Assembly: GCA_039621445.1 (NCBI GenBank)
Contig: CP154955.1
Span: forward strand, 39,130,426 to 39,194,425
Length of the DNA stretch: 64,000 nucleotides
Reading direction: 5' to 3'
Origin: Euglena gracilis
Taxonomy: Eukaryota > Euglenida > Euglenophyceae > Euglenales
The notes under the pieces were generated by a model, which was not told where the DNA came from, ran no database searches, and saw only the letters and a program-made list of their open reading frames with translations. Positions 19,061 to 27,230 of the stretch are shown piece by piece (the first letter of the stretch is position 1; each line of letters starts with the position of its first letter). The position numbers and the translations under genes were made by a program.

Positions 19061-21872
19061 TGGGGGGTACCAACAAAACTTTGCTGCCTGGCTTTCTGAT
19101 TGCCATTAATTGGCGCCACCATGATGTTGAAGCCCAGTGGGGTACGATCAACAGACAAGTCAGGTCTGGGTTTACCATTAATCTCTGAACCCATTGGGGA
19201 ATGATGCTCCAGGGGGGGTTTGCATAAACTGGGGGGAGGCCCCTCAAATCTGCCTTCAAGGCATCCACCAGCAAAGCCCCTTGGTGGGGGTATCGACAAA
19301 CAAATTTGGGGAATTTTTTGTTGCTGGGTGTGCAAAACATGTCCACCTCTGGGGTGATGTCCTGTCTGAAAAATTTCAGGATTTGGTGAAAGATATGTAG
19401 GTTTAGGGTATAATCCCCTGGGTCCTTTTGCTCCCTGGTCAGGGAGTCTGCCAATTGCTCTTTTGTGGGAACCCAAACCACCTGCAAATTGATTTGCTTT
19501 TCTTGGCAATGATACAGCAGGGGTTTTAAAATGGAATTTAGGTAGGGCTTTTTGCCTCCCCATTTTGTTAGATAACTTACAGCCACTTGGCTGTCCACAT
19601 GAAGCATTATGGTTTGTTTTGGTTTTGCCAGACTTTTTACTGTCTCAACTGCTGACATCAATTCTTTTTGGTTGATGTGAAGGATGTGCAGGTCCCTCCA
19701 AAAATCCTGCACTTTTTGGCCTGAGTTTTTGTCCAGCCCCCCCCACTGCCAGGTGCTGCTGTCTGAAAACAGATCCTGAGAGGCCTGGGATTGAAAGGCT
19801 CTGCCCACACCTGGCTGCAAAAACGCTTTTAACTCCACAATTTGATCTTTGACCCCTTGGGGAATGGTTAGGGTGTGGTCCCAACCCCACTTTGTGTGCA
19901 AATCCACCATTTTGCAAAGTTGATCTGTCAGAATTCTGAGAAATGGCATGGAGACTAAATAGCTTCTGACTTGCCCCACAATAGAGCTGAGTTTTCTGCA
20001 GCTCATTTTTTGTGCTGTGAGCACTTTTCCCAGCTCCTTTCTTAAGGATTTTAATTTTTCCTGTGGGATTTCCAGCTGGCCCTTTTTCAAATTGACCCAC
20101 TGGCCCAAATGTTTTATTTCCTGTGTGGGTTCCAGACAGGATTTGGGGAGGTTTAATCTGAAACCTGCCAATAAAAGGTCCTGCTTTATTTCTGCCAAAT
20201 GTTGGGCTGCAGTCTTTTTGCTGGGGGCTAACAGCAAAATGTCGTCTAGGTAGATGAAAACTACCTTTCCCTCCTTTCTCCACTTCCTTTCCCAGACTCT
20301 CATGAGAGTCATAAATTTTTGTGGCAGGCTGCTTATACCAAAACATGCAGCTTGAAACTGCCAAGTTTCCCCCCCCACTTGCATGCAGACATGTTTTTCC
20401 AGGCTGCTGTGCAGTTTTAGGTGAAAATAAGCATCTTTCAGATCTATTTTTCCACAGAACCATCCTTTTCTTAGGTATGGGAAAATGTTTCCCATGTGTT
20501 CCAGCCTGAACTTCTGGGGGGTGAAATAGTGATTTAACTGTCGACAATCTGAAATCAGTCTTTCCTTGGTCTTTTCCCCTTCTTTTTTGGAAATTATGAA
20601 GTAAGGGACAAAATGTTTTGCCTCCTCTGGGGGGATTTGCCTGGTTGCCCCTGCACATTCGTATTCTCTCAGAATTTTTTGGGCAGTCATTACTTCCTGG
20701 GGAGTTTTGAAGGGAACTTTTAAGGACATTTGAGGGGGGAGGGGAAGATCTGCCATAACTCCCTCCCTTATCAGGTTTAATACCTCTCTGCTGGCTCCTG
20801 CCTTGACCCAATGGGGGATGCTGGTCTGCAGGGCTTTGTAAGGGGGTACCCCTGGGTGTAATGTGTCTGGGGACTCCACAGGCCCCATCACTGGGGTCCT
20901 TCCCCTTGGTTGCCCCATCACTGGGGTCACCCCTGGTTGCCCCATCACTGGGGCTGTAGCTGGCCCTGCCATAGGGCTTTCCAAAGACAGGCTTTCCCCC
21001 TGTTTGTGAATGATGGGGGAAGGTCTGTGCCTGAAATGAGGGGGTATATACAAGGCTGGGCTGATTATCTTCTGGGGGGGGCCTGTCTGAGCCAATCTTG
21101 GGCCTCCCCCCCAAGGGCTGATGTGGTGATTGCCTTGGCCACCATTTGCCTTCTGGCCTCCCCTGGCACTCAGGCCTGCTTGGCCACCATTTGCCTTCTG
21201 GCCTCCCTTGGCTCTCAGGCTTGCTTGGCCTCCATTGGCCTTTTCTCTGGGACTGTCTCTTCTCTGTCCCTCTTGATTTCCCATAAAGGCCACCATGGCC
21301 TGTTCTTGGCATTGGCTTGCCACTCCTGGGGGGTTTGTGTCTGAAATTGCTGGGGGGAAAGTTGGACACACCTTTCCCCAATGGGCTCTTTCCAGGTTGG
21401 GGTACTGGCTGCCATAGCCTGTCCCCTGGGCCCACTGCCCTCTTGAGTAATGGCTTCCATAGCCTTGAATTTGGACCCCAGGTCCTTTTTGTTGATGGCT
21501 GCCATAGCCATGATAATTTGAATCCTTTGGATTTGTTGAAAGGCTGCCATAGCCTTTGTCTTGACCCCTGGAAGGGGGTGGACATAGAAAAGGGGGGGGA
21601 GTCTGTTGGACCTGTGATGGTATTCCCCTTCTGTCTTCTCTTCCTGACCACAGTTGTCCATGGTCCATGGCCATTCTCATGTTGAGAGGGGGATTTGAAA
21701 ATCTCAGAAGCCTTGGGGGGTGGGGGGGTTGCGATGGCCACGGACTGGCTAGTTGCTGCCGCCCCTCCAGCTTCTGCAGCTGCTGCTGTGACTCCACCTT
21801 CCCCAGCTTCAGCTGACTTCTTGAAAGTTCTTTGCAGTTCTTCTTGAGATTCAGAGTTTCTTTGAAATTCAT
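18993..21872 (-). CDS. DIRS reverse transcriptase-RNase H polyprotein (element E)
   Basis: This is an open frame of 959 codons. The N-terminal third is low-complexity: a Gln/Lys-rich start, then repeated GYGS units (about residues 120-180) and GGQ-rich repeats. RT begins near residue 400: FVPYFIISKKEG, ISDCRQL, KIDLKDAYFHL, FQAACFGISSLPQKF and VVFIYLDDILLLAP with catalytic YLDD. The thumb (MSCRKLSSIVGQVRSY) and RNase H follow, with FSDSSTWQWGG, LHINQKELMSAVETV and MLHVDSQVAVSYL giving the D-E-D residues. The end carries VDMFCTPSNKKFP and YANPPWSIIPQW, the usual segment before YR. No stop or frameshift is seen. The best start is uncertain because the low-complexity part overlaps the gag-like frame. 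Confidence 0.85.
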   Translation of the reverse strand: MNFKETLNLKKNCKELSRSQLKLGKVESQQQLQKLEGRQQLASPWPSQPPHPPRLLRFSNPPLNMRMAMDHGQLWSGREDRRGIPSQVQQTPPPFLCPPPSRGQDKGYGSLSTNPKDSNYHGYGSHQQKGPGVQIQGYGSHYSRGQWAQGTGYGSQYPNLERAHWGKVCPTFPPAISDTNPPGVASQCQEQAMVAFMGNQEGQRRDSPREKANGGQASLRAKGGQKANGGQAGLSARGGQKANGGQGNHHISPWGGGPRLAQTGPPQKIISPALYIPPHFRHRPSPIIHKQGESLSLESPMAGPATAPVMGQPGVTPVMGQPRGRTPVMGPVESPDTLHPGVPPYKALQTSIPHWVKAGASREVLNLIREGVMADLPLPPQMSLKVPFKTPQEVMTAQKILREYECAGATRQIPPEEAKHFVPYFIISKKEGEKTKERLISDCRQLNHYFTPQKFRLEHMGNIFPYLRKGWFCGKIDLKDAYFHLKLHSSLEKHVCMQVGGETWQFQAACFGISSLPQKFMTLMRVWERKWRKEGKVVFIYLDDILLLAPSKKTAAQHLAEIKQDLLLAGFRLNLPKSCLEPTQEIKHLGQWVNLKKGQLEIPQEKLKSLRKELGKVLTAQKMSCRKLSSIVGQVRSYLVSMPFLRILTDQLCKMVDLHTKWGWDHTLTIPQGVKDQIVELKAFLQPGVGRAFQSQASQDLFSDSSTWQWGGLDKNSGQKVQDFWRDLHILHINQKELMSAVETVKSLAKPKQTIMLHVDSQVAVSYLTKWGGKKPYLNSILKPLLYHCQEKQINLQVVWVPTKEQLADSLTREQKDPGDYTLNLHIFHQILKFFRQDITPEVDMFCTPSNKKFPKFVCRYPHQGALLVDALKADLRGLPPVYANPPWSIIPQWVQRLMVNPDLTCLLIVPHWASTSWWRQLMAIRKPGSKVLLVPPNGVYSPTAGGRRCPPQGGNWPA

Positions 21873-21978
21873 TCTTCATGGAAATCCAGTTGTCGATATC
21901 TGTTGTGTTTCTTGTTCTTCTTTCTTGAATTTCTTCCAGTTCCAGTTGAATTCTTCCTGCAGGAAGTTGAAGTTCCAC
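20900..21978 (-). CDS. Gag-like frame of DIRS E (overlaps RT frame)
   Basis: A second frame on the same strand is open from about 21978 (the first codon there is GTG; the true start may lie upstream) down to 19645. The N-terminal part looks like a real protein: a Glu/Arg-rich helix, an Ala-rich linker and the motif GPWTTVVRKRRQKG (about residues 105-118), shared with the gag-like frame of element A. It is followed by several RLWQP-type repeats. I assign gag to about 21978-20900; the open frame further down lies over RT and is probably only a shadow. No zinc knuckle is visible. Confidence 0.5.
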
Positions 21979-22109
21979 AGAAAGTTCGGTCCACCAGTTG
22001 GTAAGAGTATTGGTTCTCGGGAAGGCAGAACTCCTCGAAAAACAATTCCACTTGAACTCGTAGTAGTAAAACTCTTTCTCCTTGAGGTCGAAGGGCAGAA
22101 ATAGGAATC

Positions 22110-22232
22110 AGCCAACTCCGGCAACAAAAAGCAGTAAGAAGCACCCCCCGCGCACGCACAAACACACCAGAACAGAACAGCCGGCAAGGAAAGCAGGACC
22201 TCACCATCTCGCAGTGCGGAGCCCGAATGGTC
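22110..22232 (-). repeat. Left ITR of DIRS E with outer edge
   Basis: Bases 22110-22210 are the inverted copy of 17652-17750, and 22196-22232 is the outer edge duplicated in the ICR, ending CCCGAATGGTC. At 22233 the interrupted right ITR of element D resumes with CAAAAGCACAC. Confidence 0.75.
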
Positions 22233-22337
22233 CAAAAGCACACAGCGGCAGCCGGAAAGAAGAGCAGGGCCGCACTGTTGTCTTGTGCTCCGCCTTCGCT
22301 GTCCCTTCCTCCTGGATCATTCTTCACCAGTGTCCCA
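22233..22337 (+). mobile_element. DIRS element D, outer part of right ITR (separated by E)
   Basis: The stretch continues the D right ITR that stops at 17590. Aligned to D's left ITR (13130-about 13250, inverted), the two pieces join at constant spacing. The outer edge, near ATTCTTCACCAGTGTCCCA, matches the right-edge half of D's ICR with a few mismatches. Confidence 0.75.
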
Positions 22338-22483
22338 AAATTTCCTGAACACCCACCCAGTGGCAGCCACGGACTGTGGCAGACAGCGGTCAGAAAAACC
22401 CGAGGGACGCACACTCACAAGGTCTTTGTGCTTCGCCCTCGGTGTCCCTTCCTCCCCTGTCGGTTTGCTTCGGGGGAGTACGA
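22338..22483 (+). mobile_element. DIRS element F, 3' remnant
   Basis: Right after D's edge the sequence resumes as the gag region of a family I element (AAATTTCC..ACGGACTGTGGCAGACAGCG, compare A at about 2670-2745). It then jumps at about 22412 to a family I right edge (CACAAGGTCTTTGTGCTTCG to GGAGTACGA, ending 22483). F therefore lost nearly all of its interior. Confidence 0.65.
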
Positions 22484-24294
22484 ATCTGGCATCCGTGCCT
22501 CCATCTGTGCCCTTCCACCCCAAGCTAGGGTGCAAGCCCGAGGTGTCCAGCCCCAAAAACTCCAGAAAACGCACCTTTTCTTGAAAGGAAACCTTTCGGA
22601 GGAAGGAAGGGAAATCCCCAGCTAGGGGAGATTGGTTGGGAATCGACTTCCCTTTTTGAGGGAAATTCTTAACAAGGGGAGGTAGGGGGGGTTGGGTATA
22701 AGTTGCCTTTTTGAGGGATTTACCAAAATTTTTCCCTTTTTGCCCTGAAGTTCAAGTTCAAGCTCAAGTTCTTGTTTTGAAAACCCACCAACGTTCGAAA
22801 TGCAGTTGTGGATGCTTTGATGGTTCAAAATACATTCCTCTCTCAATTCCTTCCAAATTTGGAATTGTTCGCTCAGGAAATGGAGCTTGAAATGAATACA
22901 AAAAATCTTCTAAAAAAGCAAACATGACAAACGAAGCTGGAAAAACAAAAGAAAGAGGGGAAATGAAACTCATCCAAACACAACAAGTAGCATTGGAAAC
23001 TTACTTCTCCTATCAAGCATGAGATCCCGCAGCAATCCTGGGACGCAATGAAATAATATTGAACCAACTGCAGGCCCTCCACAAATTCCCAGTCCAGGTC
23101 TACAAATTCCCAGATCCCTGGGGGGGGGTCCAGCTCGAGACTGGAAACTTTGGGCTGGCTGGAAAAAAAGCCGTTGGCTGGTTGGCTGACCTCCCCTCCC
23201 CCCACTGGGCCCGGCCTGGGGTTGAATCGGGTACCAAAAAATCGAAACTCAAAAAATGCCCCAAAAACCGCCAATAATGCAAAAAAAATTTGACCCCAAA
23301 ATTGCCTTGGCCAACCCAAATCTGACCCATTTTTGCCCAGTTTTCCAAATCTGACCCATTTTTGCCCAGTTTTACCCCATTTTTGCACCCCCGAAAAGCA
23401 AAAAATCCGTTACCATTCGGCCGCCTTCTGGGGGGCGGCTGAAAAAGAATTATCAAAAGTCGGGCGGGGGGAGGGGGTCCGGGACTGGAAAAAGGCTGCT
23501 GGCTGGCAGGACCTCCACTGTAACAGGGTCCACTTCAGCTTAAGCGACGCCCCCATGGCAAACCAAAAGAAAAAACCAACCAAGCAACTTATTATTTTTT
23601 ATCTTCAAAAAAACCCCTTTTGCTAACCCGTGACAATCAATCCTCCTCCAAATTTGGAAAGTTCTTCACCAATGGGGGGGGTCAGCGTGATGCATCCTTG
23701 TTGGTTCTTTGTTTCAACTTAGCTTTCTCGTTGTTGTCTTGAGTCTGGGCCACTGGTGTGGGGGTGCACTACATAACGACAACTATATTGCACTTCACAC
23801 CATGTATTTTTGCACTTCCGGTCAATGTTTTTGCACTTTATCTCAAAAAAAGTTTGCATATGCCACCAATTTGTTTGCACTTTGTCTCAAAAATGTCCCA
23901 AAAATATTTGCCTCCGTTCCGGAAATTTTTGCACTAGATCGAGTGTTTTGCACGGTTGCCCTTAGAAGTTCCAAATAGAGTGGCTACTTTTCCATGAGGC
24001 TGTTTTCATTGAGCAAAAATAAAATGACAGAGGGCAATTTTTTTCGGAACAAATACAAATAATTTTGGGACGCAATGCAAAAAATTTTATGACCTTTGGG
24101 CAAAGTTCTTTGAAGGCACTAGGCAAACTTTTTGATGTTCGGGGCAATTTTTTTGAAGGTGTGGGCAAACGTTTCTGATGCCAGGTGTAGGGAGAAAACA
24201 GAGGGGGGTGAGGCACCAATGCAAGGAAAGACACACAGGTATGGGTAAAAAAAATCAACTACATCCATAATACACGACGGAACACACCTCCATG
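22484..24294. other. Spacer with a dispersed repeat, no gene
   Basis: No exon is supported. A block at about 23190-23530 resembles 40090-40440: both have a GGGCC..TGG segment, then A-rich text with ATGCAAAAAA, then TTTTTGCCCA/TTTTTGGCCA text, a GAAAAGCAAAAA or GAAAACAAAAAG stretch, and GGCTGCTGGCTGG near the end. It is probably a dispersed non-coding repeat. From 23710 to 24290 the text is A/T-rich with recurring TTTTTGCAC motifs. Confidence 0.4.
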
Positions 24295-24446
24295 TTACAG
24301 CAGGATCTGGGCACGGAAGGGGGGCTTGGCCAGAATGGGCTTGGTGTGGGTGGCGATGAAGTCGAGGTGGGCGGGATGCTTCGCGTACGCCTCATACGCC
24401 TCCACGGAGGCGAAATCTGCCGTGATCACGAAATCGGCGCAAGGGC
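24295..24446 (-). CDS. Dabb-domain protein, C-terminal exon
   Basis: Read on the minus strand from an AG acceptor (TTTCCAG) at 24447-24448 to the TAA at 24295-24297, this exon gives a peptide of about 50 residues containing DFVITADFASVEAYEAYAKH, then PAHLDFIATH and a terminal AQILL. This is the second half of a Dabb (stress-responsive alpha/beta barrel) domain: a beta-strand, the conserved helix ending in YxxHPxH, and the last strand. Dabb proteins are small dimeric barrels in plants, algae and bacteria, with roles in stress or in unusual small-molecule chemistry; the substrate here is unknown. The N-terminal half lies 3.2 kb upstream (27597-27867). The exon is GC-rich, unlike the surrounding DNA. 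Confidence 0.8.
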
Positions 24447-24631
24447 CTGGAAATCCGGACATGCAAAAGAACCCACCAACTTGAGAAGGGAGAGCTTCTT
24501 CAAATATGCCTCCATAGACTGCCGGGGCAGCCGTCCGGCACAGGGGTCAGCTGATCCCGAGCTTTGTGACTCACCTTGCCCACACAGGACCTCAAACCCG
24601 GGAGGGTTACGGTAGTGGGATGGACAGTAGT

Positions 24632-25058
24632 AGGAGGATCTCGATCCTCCTCGAACGTCGTTCGAGGCCGTTCGAGGAGGATCAAAATCCTCCTCGAATG
24701 TCGTTCGAGGTCGTTCGAGGAGGATCAAAATCCTCCTCGAATGTCGTTCGAGGTCGTTCGAGGAGGATCAAAATCCTCCTCGAATGTCGTTCGAGGTCGT
24801 TCGAGGAGGATCAAAATCCTCCTCGAATGTCGTTCGAGGTCATGCGAGGAGGATCAAAATCCTCCTCGAATGTCGTTCGAGGTCGTTCGAGGAGGATCAA
24901 AATCCTCCTCGAATGTCGTTCGAGGTCGTTCGAGGAGGATCAAAATCCTCCTTGAATGTCATTCGAGGTCGTTCGAGGAGGATCAAAATCCTCCTCGAAT
25001 GTCGTTCGAGGTCGTTCGAGGAGGATCAAAATCCTCCTCGAACGTCGTTCGAGGTCGT
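24632..25058. repeat. Palindromic satellite array, 43-bp unit (array 1)
   Basis: About ten head-to-tail copies of a 43-bp unit. The ATCAAAATCC core recurs at 24681, 24724 and 24767, confirming the period. Each unit contains the hairpin GAGGAGGAT-CAAA-ATCCTCCTC and a second half-palindrome around CGAATGTCGTTCG. The array starts with TAGGAGGATCTCGATCCTCC, as array 2 does at 27231. It lies in the Dabb intron. It encodes open frames in several phases that are artefacts. Confidence 0.9.
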
Positions 25059-25165
25059 CAAATTTTTCCAACCACAGGGTGTTGGGGTTGGAATCAACCA
25101 CGGTTGGCCGCGGTCGACCGCGATCAACGACGGCTTTAAGCCATTTCCATCCATGACAGACCATG

Positions 25166-25247
25166 GAGCAACTACCCAAGTGGTCCAGGTACATGGCTGT
25201 CAAAACGGTGCGCTCTGGGTGCGCGGGTTCGAATCCTGCATTGCTTA
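25166..25247 (+). tRNA. tRNA-like sequence (probable tRNA pseudogene or SINE head)
   Basis: 82 nt. The acceptor stem GAGCAAC pairs with ATTGCTT at six of seven positions, followed by discriminator A. The T-arm GCGGG-TTCGAAT-CCTGC is complete and includes a perfect B-box (GGTTCGAATCC). An A-box-like TACCCAAGTGG is present. The length suggests a class II tRNA (Leu or Ser type). The anticodon stem does not pair, so I do not assign an anticodon and consider it degenerate. Confidence 0.4.
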
Positions 25248-25290
25248 CTCCAGCAATTCAAATTAATAGCTTTTTTGATAAAACAAAAAC

Positions 25291-25372
25291 TGAGTGGTGT
25301 GGGATTTTAACCCACGACGCCAGATGTTTCGCCACTTGGTAACATGGCCCTGAACCATTCAGGTAACCACTC
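25291..25372 (-). tRNA. tRNA-like sequence, second copy, convergent
   Basis: 82 nt on the minus strand. The acceptor stem GAGTGGT/ACCACTC is perfect (7 bp), the D-arm is CCTGA..TCAGG and the T-arm is GTGGG-TTAAAAT-CCCAC. The anticodon arm GCCAT..GTGGC would have an 8-nt loop, which is abnormal. It has the same length and the same TACC..TGGT.CAGG D-region as the plus-strand copy at 25166, so the two are related. Likely a tRNA pseudogene or tRNA-derived repeat. Confidence 0.45.
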
Positions 25373-25660
25373 TGTGACTGGGATCTAGGAGGTAGACCAG
25401 GGGGGGGTGTGCTGGGTGGTCGGCCGCCCACTCTGATAGTTATGAAGGAAAATTGTACGCAAACTAGTCAGCGGCTAGTTGGTGGTTATAAAAATGGTCC
25501 ACCCGGAAACGGTCTGGATGGTTCCAAATAAACGAATTGTTGAAAAAAAAATGAATGAATGAATAAATAACTTTCAGTGTGCAAGGCAAGGATGCACCCT
25601 AACAAAATACTTTTGTGTGTGAAAGCAAGGATGGCCAAAACGCGCCTCCCTAATGAACTT

Positions 25661-25900
25661 AGTCGGCCTACGGCCTCCTCCGGCCTTCGGCGCCTCGCTC
25701 GGGTCCCCCCCATGTTTTTAACCCTAGTTGGGCGGCTCTTTGGGTTCGCTGGGCACCTTGTAGAGACCAATGTAACAACGTTGAGCGGGAAATATTCCGC
25801 TGTTTGGACAAGAATCGTAACCCTAACCCTACTCCTTCAAATAACCTCATAAACTCTTTTTGGCCACAGTGAAACATCATCAAGACATTTTTTGCAGTAA
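25661..25900. repeat. Intron module copy 1 (half fold-back)
   Basis: First of three copies of a module that includes GGCGCCTCGCTCGGGTCCCC, AACCCTAGTTGGGCGGCTCT, GCACCTTGTAG and AACCCTAACCCTACTCC. Only the right arm of the fold-back seen in copies 2 and 3 is present here. Confidence 0.7.
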
Positions 25901-26110
25901 TTTAAAAAAATAAAACAAGAAATGAAATAAAAAAAAAAAATAAAAATAAAATTAAAAAAAAGGTCACCTGAAATGACGTGACGTGTGGGGGGGTGTGGGG
26001 GGTGTGTGGGGTAATTTTAAAAAATAAGCAATAAAAATAAAAAATTGTGTGGGGGGTGTGGGGGGATGTGGCGCGCGGGGGGGGGAACACTGGGCGTGAT
26101 AATTTGGCCC

Positions 26111-26400
26111 CTACAAGGCACCAGCTACCCCAAAGAGCCGCCCAACTAGGGTTAATACACATGGGGGGACCCTCGCTCGGCGCCTTCGGCGCCTCGCTCG
26201 GGTCCCCCCATGTTTTTAACCCTAGTTGGGCGGCTCTTTGGGTTCGCTGGGCACCTTGTAGAGACCAATCTAACAACGTTGAGCGGGAAATATTCCGCTG
26301 TTTGGACGAGAATCGTAACCCTAACCCTACTCCTTCAAATAACCTCATAAACTCTTTTTGGCCACAGTGAAACATGATCAAGAATTTTTTTGCAGTAATT
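26111..26400. repeat. Intron module copy 2 with long fold-back
   Basis: Bases 26111-26261 form an inverted repeat with arms of about 60 bases around a self-complementary GGCGCCTTCGGCGCC centre. The outer ends pair CTACAAGGCACC with G(G)CACCTTGTAG. The right flank repeats copy 1 (AACCCTAACCC, then CTCCTTCAAATAACCTC). GTGGGG microsatellite tracts lie on both sides (about 25984-26075 and 26484-26605). Confidence 0.75.
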
Positions 26401-26850
26401 TAAACAAATAAAAAAAGAAATGAAAAATAAAACATTAAAAAAAACAATTAAAATTAAAAAATTGTCACATGAACTGACGTGACGTGTGGGGGGTGTGGGG
26501 GTGTTGGGGGTGTGGGGGGGTGGGGGGGGGTGTGGGGGGTGTGGGGGGTGTGGGGGGGTGGGGGGGTCTTGGGGGGCGGTGGGGGGTTGGGGGGGGGGGG
26601 GAGGGAACGGAATAACAGTGGAGGGTCGGTACTGGTTGGACCGCGGTCGGCCACGATCAGCCGCAAGAGGCTGATGCCATTCCAACCAGACCTTTGAAAA
26701 TTTTTGTTTGGTTGGAAGTGGGCCGGCCGCACCGTGCACTCCTACTCGATATCCTTCTCGGATGTCGTTCAGGGAATATTTTTGAATGAATGAGTGTATT
26801 CCTGCGTAAGAAAAAATATGTTTCTTTTAGATTACGTGGAAAATTTCCCC

Positions 26851-27090
26851 CTACAGGGTACCAGCTACCCCAAAGAGACGCCCAACTAGGGTTAATACAC
26901 ATGGGGGGACCCTCGCTCGGCGCCTTCGGCGCCTCGCTCGGGTCCCCCCACGTTTTTAACCCTAGTTGGGCGACTCTTTGGGTTCGCTGTGTACCCTGTA
27001 GAGGGAAATATAGCAACGATGAGCGGGACGGTGACAACCGTTGGGGATGAAATCTTGACCCTAACCCTATTCCTTCTAATAACGTCAAAT
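26851..27090. repeat. Intron module copy 3 with long fold-back
   Basis: Bases 26851-27001 form the same fold-back as copy 2, but the outer ends read CTACAGGGTACC and GTACCCTGTAG, so base changes in one arm are matched in the other. The flank carries GACCCTAACCCTATTCC, diverged from the other two copies. Confidence 0.75.
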
Positions 27091-27230
27091 CTCTCGGTAT
27101 GAAAATGTTTTTTGAACAAAGATATTTATGAACAAGTGTAAGAAAAAAAGAAACAAGCAGAATCAAGAACAACGAACCATGCTGACAAACCCCCCCAAAA
27201 AATTGCAACTGAAACTTGAATGCATGTACG

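Larger units (their letters stand above)
17591..22232 (-). mobile_element. DIRS-like retrotransposon E (apparently intact)
   Basis: E is a 4.64-kb element on the minus strand. Its ITRs cover about 17652-17750 and 22110-22210 and differ at only about 3 of 97 positions. An ICR at 17966-18065 equals the complement of the left and right edges joined. RT-RNase H and YR frames are open throughout and catalytic residues are present. Flanking D sequence joins without gain or loss of bases (GACAC/CAAAAG), so there is no target duplication, as expected for tyrosine-recombinase integration. E is the youngest insertion of the nest. Confidence 0.85.

Noticed and set aside
19350-19400. A DNA adenine methylase (YANPPW motif) in the DIRS polyprotein
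   Set aside because: YANPPWSII sits right after RNase H in the segment that DIRS and related elements share (the family usually has a YAFPPFSLI-like text). No S-adenosylmethionine-binding motif is seen.
2160-22483. LTR retrotransposon or retroviral origin for the RT genes
   Set aside because: There are inverted rather than direct terminal repeats, an ICR, a tyrosine recombinase in place of a DDE integrase, no protease seen, and no target duplication. All point to DIRS.
24632-25058. CRISPR-like array
   Set aside because: The repeats are contiguous and lack variable spacers, and the host is eukaryotic. It is a tandem satellite.
24566-25266. Long open frames across the 43-bp satellite (repeated Arg/Ser/Glu-rich peptides)
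   Set aside because: The 43-bp unit is not a multiple of three, and all frames stay open because the unit lacks stops. The array is palindromic satellite DNA, not a repeat protein.
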